64,000 bases of DNA from Hippophae tibetana (Eukaryota > Streptophyta > Magnoliopsida > Rosales > Elaeagnaceae), in the NCBI GenBank assembly GCA_037013495.1, contig CM072810.1:21335343-21399342 (forward strand). The letters are read 5' to 3'. The stretch's first letter is position 1. Every line of letters begins with the position of its first letter. The position numbers and the translations under genes are program-made. Of the stretch, positions 1 through 11,164 are shown piece after piece. A model generated the notes under the pieces. That model was not told the origin of the DNA. It saw only the letters and a program-made list of their open reading frames with translations, and made no database searches.

Positions 1-9
1 GAATGGTTC

Positions 10-1565
10 ATAATCAATATTTGCCAAATCATTGGAAAATATTAATTTCATTGCTCCATCATTGTCCACTACATATGTCTTCTGATGCTACCACGGTCCA
101 AAAAGCTGTTGGAAAATATGTGGCTTGGCAGTCGAATTAAGTTGTGATAAATTTTGATATGGTATTATTTTTGTTACTTAAGATAAAACTTTTTTAACTA
201 CTATTATATTATTATTCTTTTATTGTTATTGACATATATAATATCTCTTCTTTAGTCTATTATACCAGAATTAGTAAGTGCAACACATTTAAGAGATACA
301 AAGCAAGTATCTCGTGAAAAATCTATGTCTACTGGACAATCATCGCTCACTAAGTCATTCAAGAAGAAGCCATAGAAAAAGTATAGTTATAAATATGCTT
401 TAAACTTTAGGAGAAATCTTGGCTCTTTGATGACTATTATTGCAAGCAAGACTAACATAAATGATAGATGGACTGTGCCTCTTCCTAGAGAATTTTTTGG
501 CGTAGACATTGAGAAAACATATATATTGATATAATGCATATTACAACTATTTGAATTTCAAATGATAGATTTAAGTATAATTCAAGTGTGGATAATGTGA
601 GTCATCAATCAATAAATGACTTTCATTTATATGGACATATAATTATATTTATATTATCTATTTATTTATATATATATATTTCTTTTATATAAGACATGTT
701 ATTATCGACTTCAAGCTAATCACTTATCACATTTATCAATGTTCTATGATTCATCATTTGTCAATCAATATCAAGAGAAGGATGTTAGCATCATAGCTAA
801 AACATTATGTGATAGAGCATTAACACTTAACAGAAATAAGAAGTTGATAATCCCTTGACCACTAATGTTTGAACAAGGCCAAGATCATTGGATGTTGATA
901 ATCCTTGATCTATATGAAAATTATGTTTGGTACTATTACTTAACTTCCATAGAATTAAGTAAAGACACAAAATTAGTTGTTGAAATGCAAGAGTTATAGT
1001 TAGCTATTTTTCTTCTATTGTTCTTTGTAATATTTCATAAAGAACTAACTGTTTTAGACTTTGATAGGGCATGGAAGCTATGGAACAAGAATAGGGGCAT
1101 TGCACTTAAAAAATCACATAAGCTTATATTGGACAAAGTTCTGGTATGTACACTTGAATATTAATAATTTAATGAATTTTACTATTGATTAATAAAGATG
1201 TTCAAATATGAAAAATCATGTACGCTTGTTTTTTGTAGGTTTTACAACAAAATGATGGAGTCATGTGTGATTACTTTGTCATGAAATTTATGAGCAAAAT
1301 CCCCTCAAATATCAACATTCCAATTAAAGATGTAGTAATATCTTTTACTAATATACTTTTTTTTAACATATATAAGTTATTTTTTGTGAATTCATGATAT
1401 TAAATTCTTATTTTGAATTTAAATACATGTAGTTCTTTGGTTGGAACAAATCCGGCTATGAAATGCAAATTTTTGAGAATTTACGAGAATAATGGGCAAA
1501 ACACATGCTTCAAATTATTACATCACAAGAAGAATTAGAAGAAGAATCTGATGATATTGAATAGC
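10..1565 (+). pseudogene. CACTA-borne Ulp1-like (C48) cysteine protease relic
   Basis: Ulp1-family proteases cleave SUMO-type conjugates, and many plant CACTA elements carry one as a second gene. Bases 75-145 encode a degenerate AVGKYVAW motif, the end of a domain often found upstream of such proteases (I take it to be DUF8039). The histidine region reads QGQDHWMLIILDLYENYVWY at about 868-930. The cysteine region reads CDYFVMKFMSKIP near 1265-1310. The expected aspartate after the histidine block is not evident. The frame holds several stops (for example 527, 857, 998 and 1488), so no protein is expected. The same layout recurs at 7,960-9,600 in CACTA-B. Confidence 0.6.
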
Positions 1566-1984
1566 AAAGGACAATACAATGAAATTTTTTTAATGCTTTA
1601 ATTTCTCTATTCTTGTGTCTCTAAAGTTTGGGCTTATTTGATGAATGGTTAGGGAATGAATTGTTGTTTTGACCTGTTTTTTTACTCAAACTCCATCTCA
1701 TCTCATTGGAGAGTTCCATGGTTATTATGAATGGGACATTATTGGTAATTCTAAGCAACAAACCAAGTTTTCTCTCACTTTATTTGTAATTTAAGTTAAA
1801 TATATATATGTATTGTATTTAAATTATTTTTTGTAATAAATTTAATTCTCAAGTAATTAATTAATATTTAGTTTTTCAATAATTTGTACTGTTTAAAAAC
1901 TATTTTAAACATATTTTTGTTTTTTCTGCAATTATGTGATCGAAGATGGGTAGTGTGGATAGAAGAAAATGGGCAAAATATGTT

Positions 1985-2128
1985 AAAAATATAGAATTTA
2001 AAGTTGATTCATGGGTTGAATTGACTTTAAATTCTAAGTCTCCTCATGTTATGTCAGTTCACCTACCGACTTAAAACAACTTTTAAGTCAGTTAATAACT
2101 AACTTAAAAGCTTGAATTTGTAGTAGAG
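1985..2128 (+). repeat. CACTA-A 3' subterminal and terminal repeat
   Basis: Short AAGTC/GACTT and GTTGA/TCAGTT blocks alternate in both orientations and end in TTGTAGTAGAG. The reverse complement starts CTCTACTACAAA and aligns with CACTACTACAAA at 63,100, then shares the following AGCTT, AAGT-AGTTA and ACTT blocks. Such alternating subterminal motifs are where CACTA transposases bind. One base of the CACTA end has changed (A to T). Confidence 0.6.
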
Positions 2129-4387
2129 TAATGATTGTATTCTTTATCGAAATGAATGCCATGCCATTGTATGTTTGCATTTCCAAAAGTCAAGGTGGAA
2201 AGTTAATCGAATATCAAGGAAGGAGAGAGTTAATGTTCCTACAAAGGTATTGTGGTACTTTCCACTAATTCCACATTTTAAAAGAATGTTTTAGGATGTA
2301 GCAACATCTCAAAATCTAATATTGCATATGAAGGAAAGGGAAAATGTTTTCATGTTGTGACATCCATCTAACAAACCCTAACGCAAGTCGATTATAGTTG
2401 GCCTGAGTTCAATGTTGAATCTCGAAACCTTAGCCTTGCACTTTCAATTGATAGGATCAATCCTAATTGCTCTTTAAGTAGTAGGTATAGCTGCTGGCCT
2501 TTATACTTGTCATAATATAACCTTCTTCCTTTGCTATGTATGACAAAAAAAATACATGATACTATCTTTGTCATATTTGGATCCAAGTAACCAAGAAATG
2601 ATATTGACATCTACTTAAAGTCACTGGTTAAAGACTTGAAGTTTTTGTGGACCAAGGGAGTTGAAGTGTATGATAGTTTCAAACTTAAGAATTTTAAGTT
2701 GAAAGCTATTGTGTTATGAACCATCAATGACTTCCTTATGAAAATCATTCTGGTCATGTTGTAAAAGGATTTTATGGTTATCCAGTAAGTTGTAAGGGGT
2801 ATTATGGATCAAGATTAAAACATTCAAATAAGATTTCATATATGAGTTATAAAAAATGGTTAGCTCGGTATCATCCATATAGAAAATAACACAAGTATTT
2901 TATTGAGCATGAAAATGATGGAACATAACCAATTCCCTTAATTGGAAGAGAAGTATTAGCAAGAGTTGAAATAACGACTTTTGCATGTGATAAATATAAT
3001 TATAGAATTGATATAAGCACTCCATGAAGGAAAAAATCAATCTTTTTTGACTTATAATATTGGAAGTTCTTGCATCTTATACATTTGTTAGATGTCATGC
3101 ATATAGAAAAGAATGTGTGTGATAATATTATTGGTACATTTCCAAATATTTATAGAAAAATAAGATGGTATTCGTCAATAGATCTCATCAAAATAGGTGT
3201 AAGAATTGAGATTAGCTCAAAAGTGGATGCGAATAAAACTTACTTACCTCCACATGTTATACTTTGTTGACGATGGAAAAAATACCCTTTTGTAACTCAT
3301 TAGAAAATGTTGAAGTCCCCAATGGATATTCATCCATTATAAGTAGTTTTATTTCTTTAACTAACAAAAAATTATATGGAATAAAGTCATATGATTATCA
3401 TGTCTTGATGCAAAAATTGTTGCTTGTAGCATTGCCAGGGGTGTTGCCTAAATAGGTGAGAAGTACAATTATTAAACTTTGCTATTTCTTCAATTATTTA
3501 TGTAAAAAGACCATTGATATGTTTGAAAGTTGGATTAAATGTAAGCATATCTTATAGTCACCTTATGCAAGTTAGAGAAATTATTTCCACCTTATTTTTT
3601 TGATGTGATGTTACATCTCACAATCCATCTAGTAAGATAAGTGAAGTTATGTAGATTAGTATTTTTGAAATGGATGTACCCATTTGAATGATTAATGAAG
3701 TATTTGAAAGGGTATGTGAGGAATAATAACCGACCTGAAGGATATATAGCTATATGTTATGTAGCTAAAAAAGAAATTAGTTCTATAACTTTTCCCATTT
3801 CCAAGAACATAATTCCAAATGAAGGAAGATATATTGGTGAATCTATAGGAATAGGAAAACAAGCAATAGTAGATTGTAAATTATGGAAGCAAGCTCATCG
3901 TCATGTCCTGTCAAACACACATGAACATCAACCATATCTTGAGTAATTTTCTAAATTTTATTACTTTTCTTTTAATTATAGTTAAAATATAAATAAATAT
4001 ATAGATGCAATAATTATATTACTTTACTATAAAGCACTTAGAACATATTAAGACTAAGTATAAACAATCTAGATGCACAAAAAAATGGTTAATTGATGAC
4101 TATAACCATACTTTTATGTATTGGATTTGTGATGAAGTGAGCACATAAAAATCTAACTTTTTAAAATAAAAGTTTAAAATGTTTTCGTATATGTTAATAA
4201 AATCATATATTCACTTGATGCTTAGATTTTCAAAGAGCTCAGAGATCCTAATAATAACATTTTTACCACACTTAGATGGATTTCAATGTGTCCTAAATTT
4301 GATTAAATTTCATGGTTATATCATCAATGGGTAAAGGTTTCAAAGATTTTTATCTTGGCCTATCATGCAAAAGAAGTTTTTTATATG

Positions 4388-6013
4388 TGATGCTTATTTT
4401 CGCAAGTGTACGAATCGTTCAAGTAATAAAGTGTACAAAAAGTACGGATATCGAACCCACAAGGAATGGCGTTACTAAGTACCGAAATTGACTAACCCTA
4501 ATTTTATTTGAAAACCGAATTGTTGAAATTGTTTTAAAATCAAATTAACATAAAACCAAACGCAAATAAAAAAATTTAATGTTGTTCACACATGATTAAA
4601 AAAAAACGCTAAGGCATTTGATTTCGCTAAATCAATTCAATCCGATTTCAAGTCACGTTATATGAGATTCAAAGTTAAAAGTGATGGTTGAAAAACCCAA
4701 ACTTATCTAATACTCTTTCTCAAGTTATATTAGAATTACTTATCTATGAAAACCAACTATATTTCTATGAAGATTTAATCATAAATAAGCACATTACGAT
4801 TTATGGAATTTCTAGAATAACCACATACATCATGCATTAGGTGTCAAACTCGCATTCAACATACGGTATTTATCACAAGAAGCATCCATTACACATCTCC
4901 TCTCGGTCTCAATATAATGCAACAAATCATCTAAATCTTGATCAGAAATTTAAAAGCATTAAGCATGGAAATAAATACTCAACTTGAAAACAATGAATTC
5001 ATATAACAATAACAAAAGAAATCAGATTTCCTTGATTTAACTACATCATAGCCTTAGCAAAAACGAATTAGTTCATAACGAAATTAAGAACAAACATATT
5101 CTCAATTGAATCCATGAACAAACAATCTGAATAAAATGCAGAAAACAAAAGCTAAGGAGAAGAGATGAAGAACTCTTGAAGATGAAGACTTGGTAGCAAC
5201 AATGGTGATGATCCTTCAAGCTTCTCCAACCTTTCTCTCCAAAATTTTCTTTTCTCCTCCAAAAATAACTTAGATCTGCCCTCTCTGCCGTCCCCCTCTT
5301 TTTCCATCATAATGTATATATAGATCTAGGGTTTGGGGGGCAATTTTGGAACAAAACAACATAAAAAATGTATTTTCGGACGAAACTCGCCGGCGGCGAC
5401 ATTATCCTCGCCGCGGCGAGATTTCTGAAAAATTAAATATTTAGGTTTTTGATTTTGGCCGGCGGCCAAAATAATGTGGCCGGCGGCTAGATACTTTGGC
5501 CGGCGGCCAACATAATGTGGCCGGCGGCGAGATGCTTTGGCCGGCGGCGAGAATTATTTGGCCGGCGGCGAGATTAGTTTACCAAAATTTGTGCTCTCGG
5601 GAAGATTTTCGCCAATATTTTAGCCGGCGGCGAGATGCTTTGGCCGGCGGCGAGATACTTTGGCCAGCGGCGAGAATACTTTGGCCGGCGGCGAGATTCA
5701 CTTGGCCATAATCCGTGCTCCCTGCATGATTTTCCTCATTTTTTCCGTAAGGTTTTCGCCGGCGGCGAGCATACTCTCGCCGGCGGCGAAATTCCAAATT
5801 TTGAAATTTTTTTCTCTTTTTATTTTCATTCAATCCCGATCATTATACTTTGTCCCTAACTTCTCCAAAATCATGATTTTACCTGAAATTGCACTTTAAA
5901 CACGAAATACCCGTGAAATGACATTTGTGGATTAAATAATCAAATAAACACAATTTTCACACAAATATCAACATTTAAATCATAACAAAAATGCAATAAT
6001 TTAGCTCTTATCA
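4388..6013 (-). mobile_element. Solo LTR of an Athila/gypsy element (reverse orientation)
   Basis: This 1,626-base segment starts TGATGCTTATT and ends CTCTTATCA, so it has TG...CA ends. It is bounded by perfect 5-bp direct repeats, ATATG at 4383-4387 and 6014-6018. Read on the - strand, its end carries an ATTCGTACACTTGCGA-type stretch matching the R/U5 end of the Athila-I LTR (34,365-34,380). No internal region, primer site or second LTR is present, as expected after LTR-LTR recombination. It interrupts the DUF4216-like part of the CACTA-B transposase, and the transposase reading resumes directly after the right target duplication. Confidence 0.8.
5385..5795. repeat. GC-rich minisatellite inside the solo LTR
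   Basis: About 400 bases of high GC stand out in an AT-rich window. The core GCCGGCGGCGAGAT(A/G)CTTTG repeats at least ten times with small changes and spacing near 20-25 bases, covering 5385-5420 and then 5458-5795. The open frames here on both strands result from the repeat and are not genes. The block occupies the same relative part of its LTR as the GC-rich block of the Athila-I LTR, although the sequences differ. Confidence 0.8.
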
Positions 6014-6599
6014 ATATGCACGATCCAATTGACACAAGATGGTTGTTTTATTGACACCTCATTCAAAAGAGTTTTACCTTGAAAATAAAAACATGGAGGA
6101 TAATGTACTTGACTCATTGCCCAACCTTTAATGTTACACTACTTATGTTTCAAATTTGACCAAGATTCTAATAATGAGGATGTTGATTCATTAATGTATC
6201 TATGTAAAGAAATTGATGATACTTATATATATATATATATATAAAGAAAAAACATAAAGTAACTTAATACATTGAATGTAGAAGGTATATATAATGTGTT
6301 TACTTAATAATTCTTATGAAATTTATTCATGTTTATTGTCTAACATATGAGTTTTTTATAACTAATTTTTTTTATCTTCTTTGTTTTACATCGTGGATGA
6401 CGAATTTGATATCAACATGTATGATCAAGTCAATCAATCTAATGAAGTATAGATGGAGGATACCGAAGATATGTGAATTAATATACAAAGGGAAGGGTGG
6501 TATAATATACCTGATCAAATTAATGACCAAACTACTTGACCAGTCCTTCAGATCGATAAAATGGAGACCCTATAAATGATATAAGGGAACAATGTAAGA

Positions 6600-7959
6600 C
6601 ACTGATTGGTAAATTGGAGATAACCACAATACCTATTAATATTCTAGATTGAAGAAAAGTTGAAAAATATGAGAAACAAAAAATTTGGAGGAGTACTAAG
6701 GTAATACTTTAAAATTACAACCAATGTATTAATTTATGAAAAATATTAGTACTTGCAATTTTATTCTGACATTTTGAAGTTAGGTATAGCATTTTGGAGG
6801 ATTGGGAATGACATTGCTATAGGATTACGGTTTGATATGGAATGACTATAAAACAAAGGACCTTAATGTTTATTATGTAAGGCCTTTTCAGAACCCGTTA
6901 AACAAAAAATAGGTTTACATAAAACTACCAAAAATTCCTTGGGTCACAAATGAATATCAAAATGACTGTCAATTATAGATGAATTGATAAATTTAAGATA
7001 TACTGTTCATATATTTATCATTTTCATAATGTCTTGTTATATGTTCAATTAATATAGTTAGTTTATATTTTTCAAAAAATCTCTTGTAATCAAGAAACAA
7101 ATAATCGAAGAAGCCATATGCAGAAAATAAATTCCTTAATAAAAGTGGGAGAATGAGCATCCCTAAGATCAAAGCTAAAATGGTAAGGACATTATACATC
7201 TAAATGTTACTAAAAAATTTCAAATTGAAGTATATATTGAGTATATTTTAATGAGTGAATAAAAGAAAGAGTTAGGTCATGAAGTCAAGCGAGTGGACTT
7301 GTTTATGGTGAAGAAGTTCCTAAGAAAGGATTTGACAATACGTTAAAGTAATTAGCAAAAAAACATTACTTGATTTAGTGGTAAGTTAAATTTTATAAAA
7401 AGATACTTTTATTTATATTTAATAAATATTAACTAAATTATTTATTTATATTAAGAAAAAAATAGAATAAAATAAACAAAGTTGAATTTCCAATGAATCT
7501 GGAAAGGTTGCTTTGTATTATACATTTAGTCTAGATCACTCGAGACGAGTGATAGGGGCTTTACAATTTTTTAGTCTAATGCAATATCATAATTTTCCTA
7601 GGAAAAAGCCTAAAAATGTACTAGTGAATGTACATATGATCTTAGTAAATATCTACAAATCGTTGGAAGAAAAGCTCACAGTGCTAAGCCAAAGAGTTGT
7701 TGAGAGGTTTAGAGATCAACTTGCATTTAATTATGCCAATTAAACTACTAACTTCCAACCTATGAATGATAGTCCATCTCAAGCCAATCAATGGATGTTA
7801 GTCCCTCTATCTCCAACATGGTATCAATTGTTACTCCTTAGTCCACTAAACCTCCATTTGATATTTCCAACATTTTTGGGTAGTTAACTTATAATATTCA
7901 AGATGTATGTTATATTTGATTTATAATTAATAACTAATTTATATTGATCATTATTTTAA
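6600..7959 (+). other. Middle of CACTA-B, poorly preserved second-gene region
   Basis: Between the transposase relic and the Ulp1 relic no protein is recognised with confidence. A 76-codon open frame at 7513-7743 has no recognised motif. Position and sense fit the 5' part of the second CACTA gene. The region is AT-rich with many stops. Confidence 0.35.
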
Positions 7960-9600
7960 GGTAATAGGTGTCTAATGAAGGATATAACAAATGAGAGATT
8001 TGTTGCTATTGTATACATAGAACCTACTCAAGGAGGTTTCTTGTGTCAAGTGCCTATTGATAATAGTTATAGGATTTAATTAGAGAAGAATTATGAGCCT
8101 GAGTATGTGTTATAAGTTTCAAATAGCTATCATGAAACATTAAGAGAGCTAGAAGGTTCATTTGTATCCTGGCCATCTCATCTAGTTCATCTAGATCTCG
8201 ATCTAGTAATTTTTGCATTTGATTTATTGAAATTTTCATAAAATTTATTTAATAAATTATTTTTTAAGTTTCTATGGTTTTATATGTTGGCCTTTGTTGA
8301 TGAATTAAGTTATCTAGTGGATATTAAAATGTCTCATGGTAAACAACATTGGACCTCCCAAAGTAGCATAGGGACGCTAAGGTCAAGAAAGAAAAAACCC
8401 TGAAAAAAGTACAAGGATATCTTTGCCCAAGATTATAGTCAAAACTTGGGGACTTTAATGGTAATAGTAATTTGTTATCATAAGCTTTTCAACAATTGGA
8501 AGGTAATGTTCGAGTCATATATTTTGGGGTTTGACTTTCAATCCATAAATATAATGGTTGAATGCTTGATACCTTTCTTAAAAATGGATTGTACTGGCCA
8601 ATATATAATCCAAGTGTAGGTAAGGTAACATTCAAAACATATATTTATATATGATTTTAATAAATAATCATGTCTTATTACAATTATATTTTACTTATAT
8701 TCAATGTTAGAAGTGTTATAATTATTTGAATTTAGGGATGAATCTCAATTATGCAAGTTCCTTGACACATCATTGGTTGATCAAATTGTAGATAAATTGA
8801 TATTAAACTGAGCTAATAGAGTGTGTAATAGATCTTTAGAGCCACAGGTGAATCAAAAGTTACTTATTTCATATCGTGCAATCTAATTAATTTATATTTT
8901 GACTTGATTATAACAAACCTATAATATTTATGTATATAAATTTGCTTGTTTAACAATTGTAGTCATCATTAGGTTTTGGTTGTCTATGAGCCATACATGT
9001 CATTATTTGGAGTTTTTGAAAGAATATCGTATAAAAGATGTTCACAATGTACTTAACATGTGAGTTTAATTGATTAAGTATTATAATTTGAATATATTAA
9101 ATCATCATGCATGTTTACTAATATTACATGTGAATTGTATAGGGCTCATAAACTTTGGTGTGCCAAAGCTGAACTGTCAAAAAACAACAAGTAGTATGGT
9201 TATACCTGAATGTAAGTTTATAGATTTTACATTTAATTGGTTTTGTTAATAATTTGTATTAAATACTTAATATTTAGCTAAAGTAATTTAATTTTAAAGT
9301 GTGCAAAGAAAGTTGGTGTCAAATTGTGGGGGTTTTATGTCATGAAGTTCATGAATAAAATCATACACAATTTTGTCAACACCTATTATGGATTTACAAG
9401 TAGGTTTTTAATTTATATATCTTCATTTTAATAATATTTTTTCAATTACATTAACTATATATTGAATATTGATTCTTATCTGTAATAGAATAAAGTAAAC
9501 ACTATGTACAAGTGCACATCTTTAGATAAACTATGAGAGACATGATCAAAGTACATGTTATCGTTCATGGTTGATAATGAAGATGATGATGATGATTAAA
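7960..9600 (+). pseudogene. Second CACTA-borne Ulp1-like protease relic
   Basis: Bases 7970-8230 encode a block with GSFVSWPSHLVHLDLDL, the same upstream domain type seen at 75-145. A C-terminal protease piece, GFYVMKFMNKI, lies near 9330-9370, but the codons before it are out of phase where the catalytic cysteine is expected. An Asp-rich end (DNEDDDDD) stands at 9570-9597. At least five frame breaks and several AT-rich spacers separate the pieces. Its sense and place downstream of TNP2 fit the second gene of CACTA-B. The matching layout at 10-1565 suggests the two CACTA elements belong to related families. Confidence 0.5.
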
Positions 9601-9799
9601 TGTATATGCATTTATTGAATTTTTTAGTTATGTGTATATATGTTGTGAATTACTTTTGTATTTAAAACATTTTGTAAATTATTTTTTAACTTCGTAATAA
9701 AATACAAACTAGTTTTTGAAATTCTTATGTACTATATAAATCTATATAGGATGTTGAATTATGAAATTTGTATGAATACATGTAAGATATATAATGTAA

Positions 9800-10105
9800 A
9801 TAATAGTTTTAGAAATAGGAATTGCAAATTTTGCATCATTTTTTATACGAATTTAATGCTAATTTGCATCGATTTTGCATAAATACTAACTCAAAATTTG
9901 CATTGATTTTGAATAAAAATCGAAGATAATTTGTGTTGGTTTTGCTTACATAAAATATGCAAATTAGTGTTAGTTTTATCAATTGATCCAAATTTTTCTA
10001 CGCTCGATTTGCGTCAATTTTTGTCATTTTTATAAACTGATCCAAATTTTACTATGCCCGATTTGCATCAATTTTGTCAAACCAACGCAAAAGATGATTT
10101 TAGTG
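9800..10105 (+). repeat. CACTA-B 3' subterminal repeats and terminus
   Basis: Variants of GATTTTGCAT and GATTTGC(A/G)TCAATTTT recur at least seven times in both orientations. The block ends in CCAACGCAAAAGATGATTTTAGTG at 10,082-10,105, a recognisable CACTA end in reverse complement. Transposase-binding subterminal arrays have this look. Confidence 0.55.
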
Positions 10106-10800
10106 TAAAAAAGATGTAAATATCCAATTTTGGTGCAATGAGCTGGAGTCAATGAGATAGGTTCCAAGAACCAGATGGCCACGCAACTTGTAGAATTGAC
10201 TAAGCAATTTCAACTCTTCACTACCAAGAACTCTCCAAGCCAAGAAGTGTGTGGAATATGTGGTACATATGGGTATTGTGCTAATGTTTTTTATTTTGTA
10301 GGTGATTACTATGCAGGTACACGTCAAGAAGTTAATCTTATGTAGGGGTGCTAGCCTAGACCTAAGAATGATCACTAGTCCAACACCTGTAATCTTAGGT
10401 GAAGAAATCAACTAATTTCTCATGGAAGGAAAACACTAACCCACCTTATATCCAAACTTAAAGCAAAAATGCCACACCATCCATATAATAAGCCAACCTT
10501 GAAGCATAAATTGAATGTTTTCACTCAAGTGAGTAGAGGCAACCACATGATAACAATCAAAGGTTAGATTCTTTAGGGGTATCTATGAAGAGGGTGGAAG
10601 GTCAAGTTGGGAAAATAGTTGAGTATATGCAAATGAAAGAGAAAGAGAAGCTTCCTAATCAATCTAAACAAGAAAAAACTATTATAGTCCTTTAGAATGG
10701 TAAGGTTTTAAATAAAAATTTTCTTAAAATTTCAAATGATTTTCCCAATAGTGTAGAAAATATAGGTGGAGTGCAAGTAGCATCTAAGGAAGGTGTGGAC
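10106..10800 (+). pseudogene. Athila-A gag C-terminal relic
   Basis: Gag packages element RNA into virus-like particles in the cytoplasm. The stretch QLVELTKQFQLFTTKN followed by EVCGICGTYGYC (10,172-10,275) matches the linker and zinc-knuckle region also seen in Athila-I gag2. The knuckle keeps its first two cysteines but lacks the histidine. The next 400 bases keep short gag-tail phrases (RVEGQVGKIVEYMQ near 10,590) between stops. The gag core would lie upstream and is outside the window. Confidence 0.6.
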
Positions 10801-11164
10801 ATAGATGATAAAATTATGAATTTTTTTTTAGGGGATTCAAGGAGATTCATCTGACCCATCTATATTGCTTAATGCATTTGAACTTTACTGACTGCCCATG
10901 CTGTTTCCACATAGTCTGAAGAAAAATAAACAAGATAAACATTTTTTTTATTTGATTGATATGCTTTCTAAAGTTAACCTTAATTTCTCTCTTAGATGTC
11001 ATTAGGAATGTGTCATCGTATGCAAAATATTTCAAGGAATTGAACACAAAGAGGAGAAGGTAAGTTAATGAAAGAGTAGTTGTATTAGAAATTTCTAGTG
11101 TGATACTTAAGTAAAACCTTTCACCAAAATTGAAGAATCTTGGTAGTTTTAATATTAACATTAC

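Larger units (their letters stand above)
1..2128 (+). mobile_element. CACTA (En/Spm-like) transposon, 3' part (CACTA-A)
   Basis: This is the 3' end of a CACTA DNA transposon whose 5' part lies outside the window. It holds a decayed Ulp1-like protease gene (about 10-1565), roughly 400 bases of AT-rich noncoding DNA, and a subterminal repeat ending in a degenerate CACTA terminus (TTTGTAGTAGAG, last base 2128). The coding sense of a second element's TNP2 transposase starts immediately after 2128, so CACTA-A appears to have landed inside that gene. The terminus closely resembles both ends of the miniature element at 63,100-63,382. The missing 5' end means the target duplication cannot be tested. 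Confidence 0.6.
2129..6575 (+). pseudogene. TNP2-type CACTA transposase relic, interrupted by a solo LTR
   Basis: TNP2 transposases bind CACTA ends and catalyse excision and insertion in the nucleus. Recognisable pieces in order are the N-terminal core (NDCILYRNE at 2131; KVLWYFPLIPHFKRMF near 2250), RNDIDIYL with GVEVYDSFKLKNFKLKA at 2595-2715, LDVMHIEKNVCDNIIGTFP at 3090-3150, a DUF4218-like block (3264-3455; SYDYHVLMQKLL, ALPGVLPK) and MKYLKGYVRNNNRPEGYIA at 3695. A DUF4216-like block is cut at 4383-4387 by the solo LTR. It reads ...KEVFYM before the insert and continues with HDPIDTRW just after it. An acidic tail (VDDEFDINMYDQ) lies near 6395. Many stops and frameshifts interrupt the gene. 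Confidence 0.75.
2129..10105 (+). mobile_element. CACTA (En/Spm-like) transposon body and 3' end (CACTA-B)
   Basis: The element reads on the + strand: TNP2-type transposase relic (2129-6575, interrupted by a solo LTR), a poorly preserved middle, a Ulp1-like relic (7,960-9,600), then AT-rich subterminal repeats (9,800-10,080) ending in GATGATTTTAGTG, whose reverse complement starts with CACTA. The 5' end is not seen, because CACTA-A occupies the sequence left of 2129. On the right, Athila gag sequence resumes within about 70 bases, so CACTA-B sits inside an Athila element. Frameshifts and stops throughout show it is long dead. Confidence 0.6.

Noticed and set aside
5496-5899. Several open frames of 70-84 codons on both strands
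   Set aside because: They are produced by the GCCGGCGGCGAGAT minisatellite of the solo LTR and encode only its repeated peptides.
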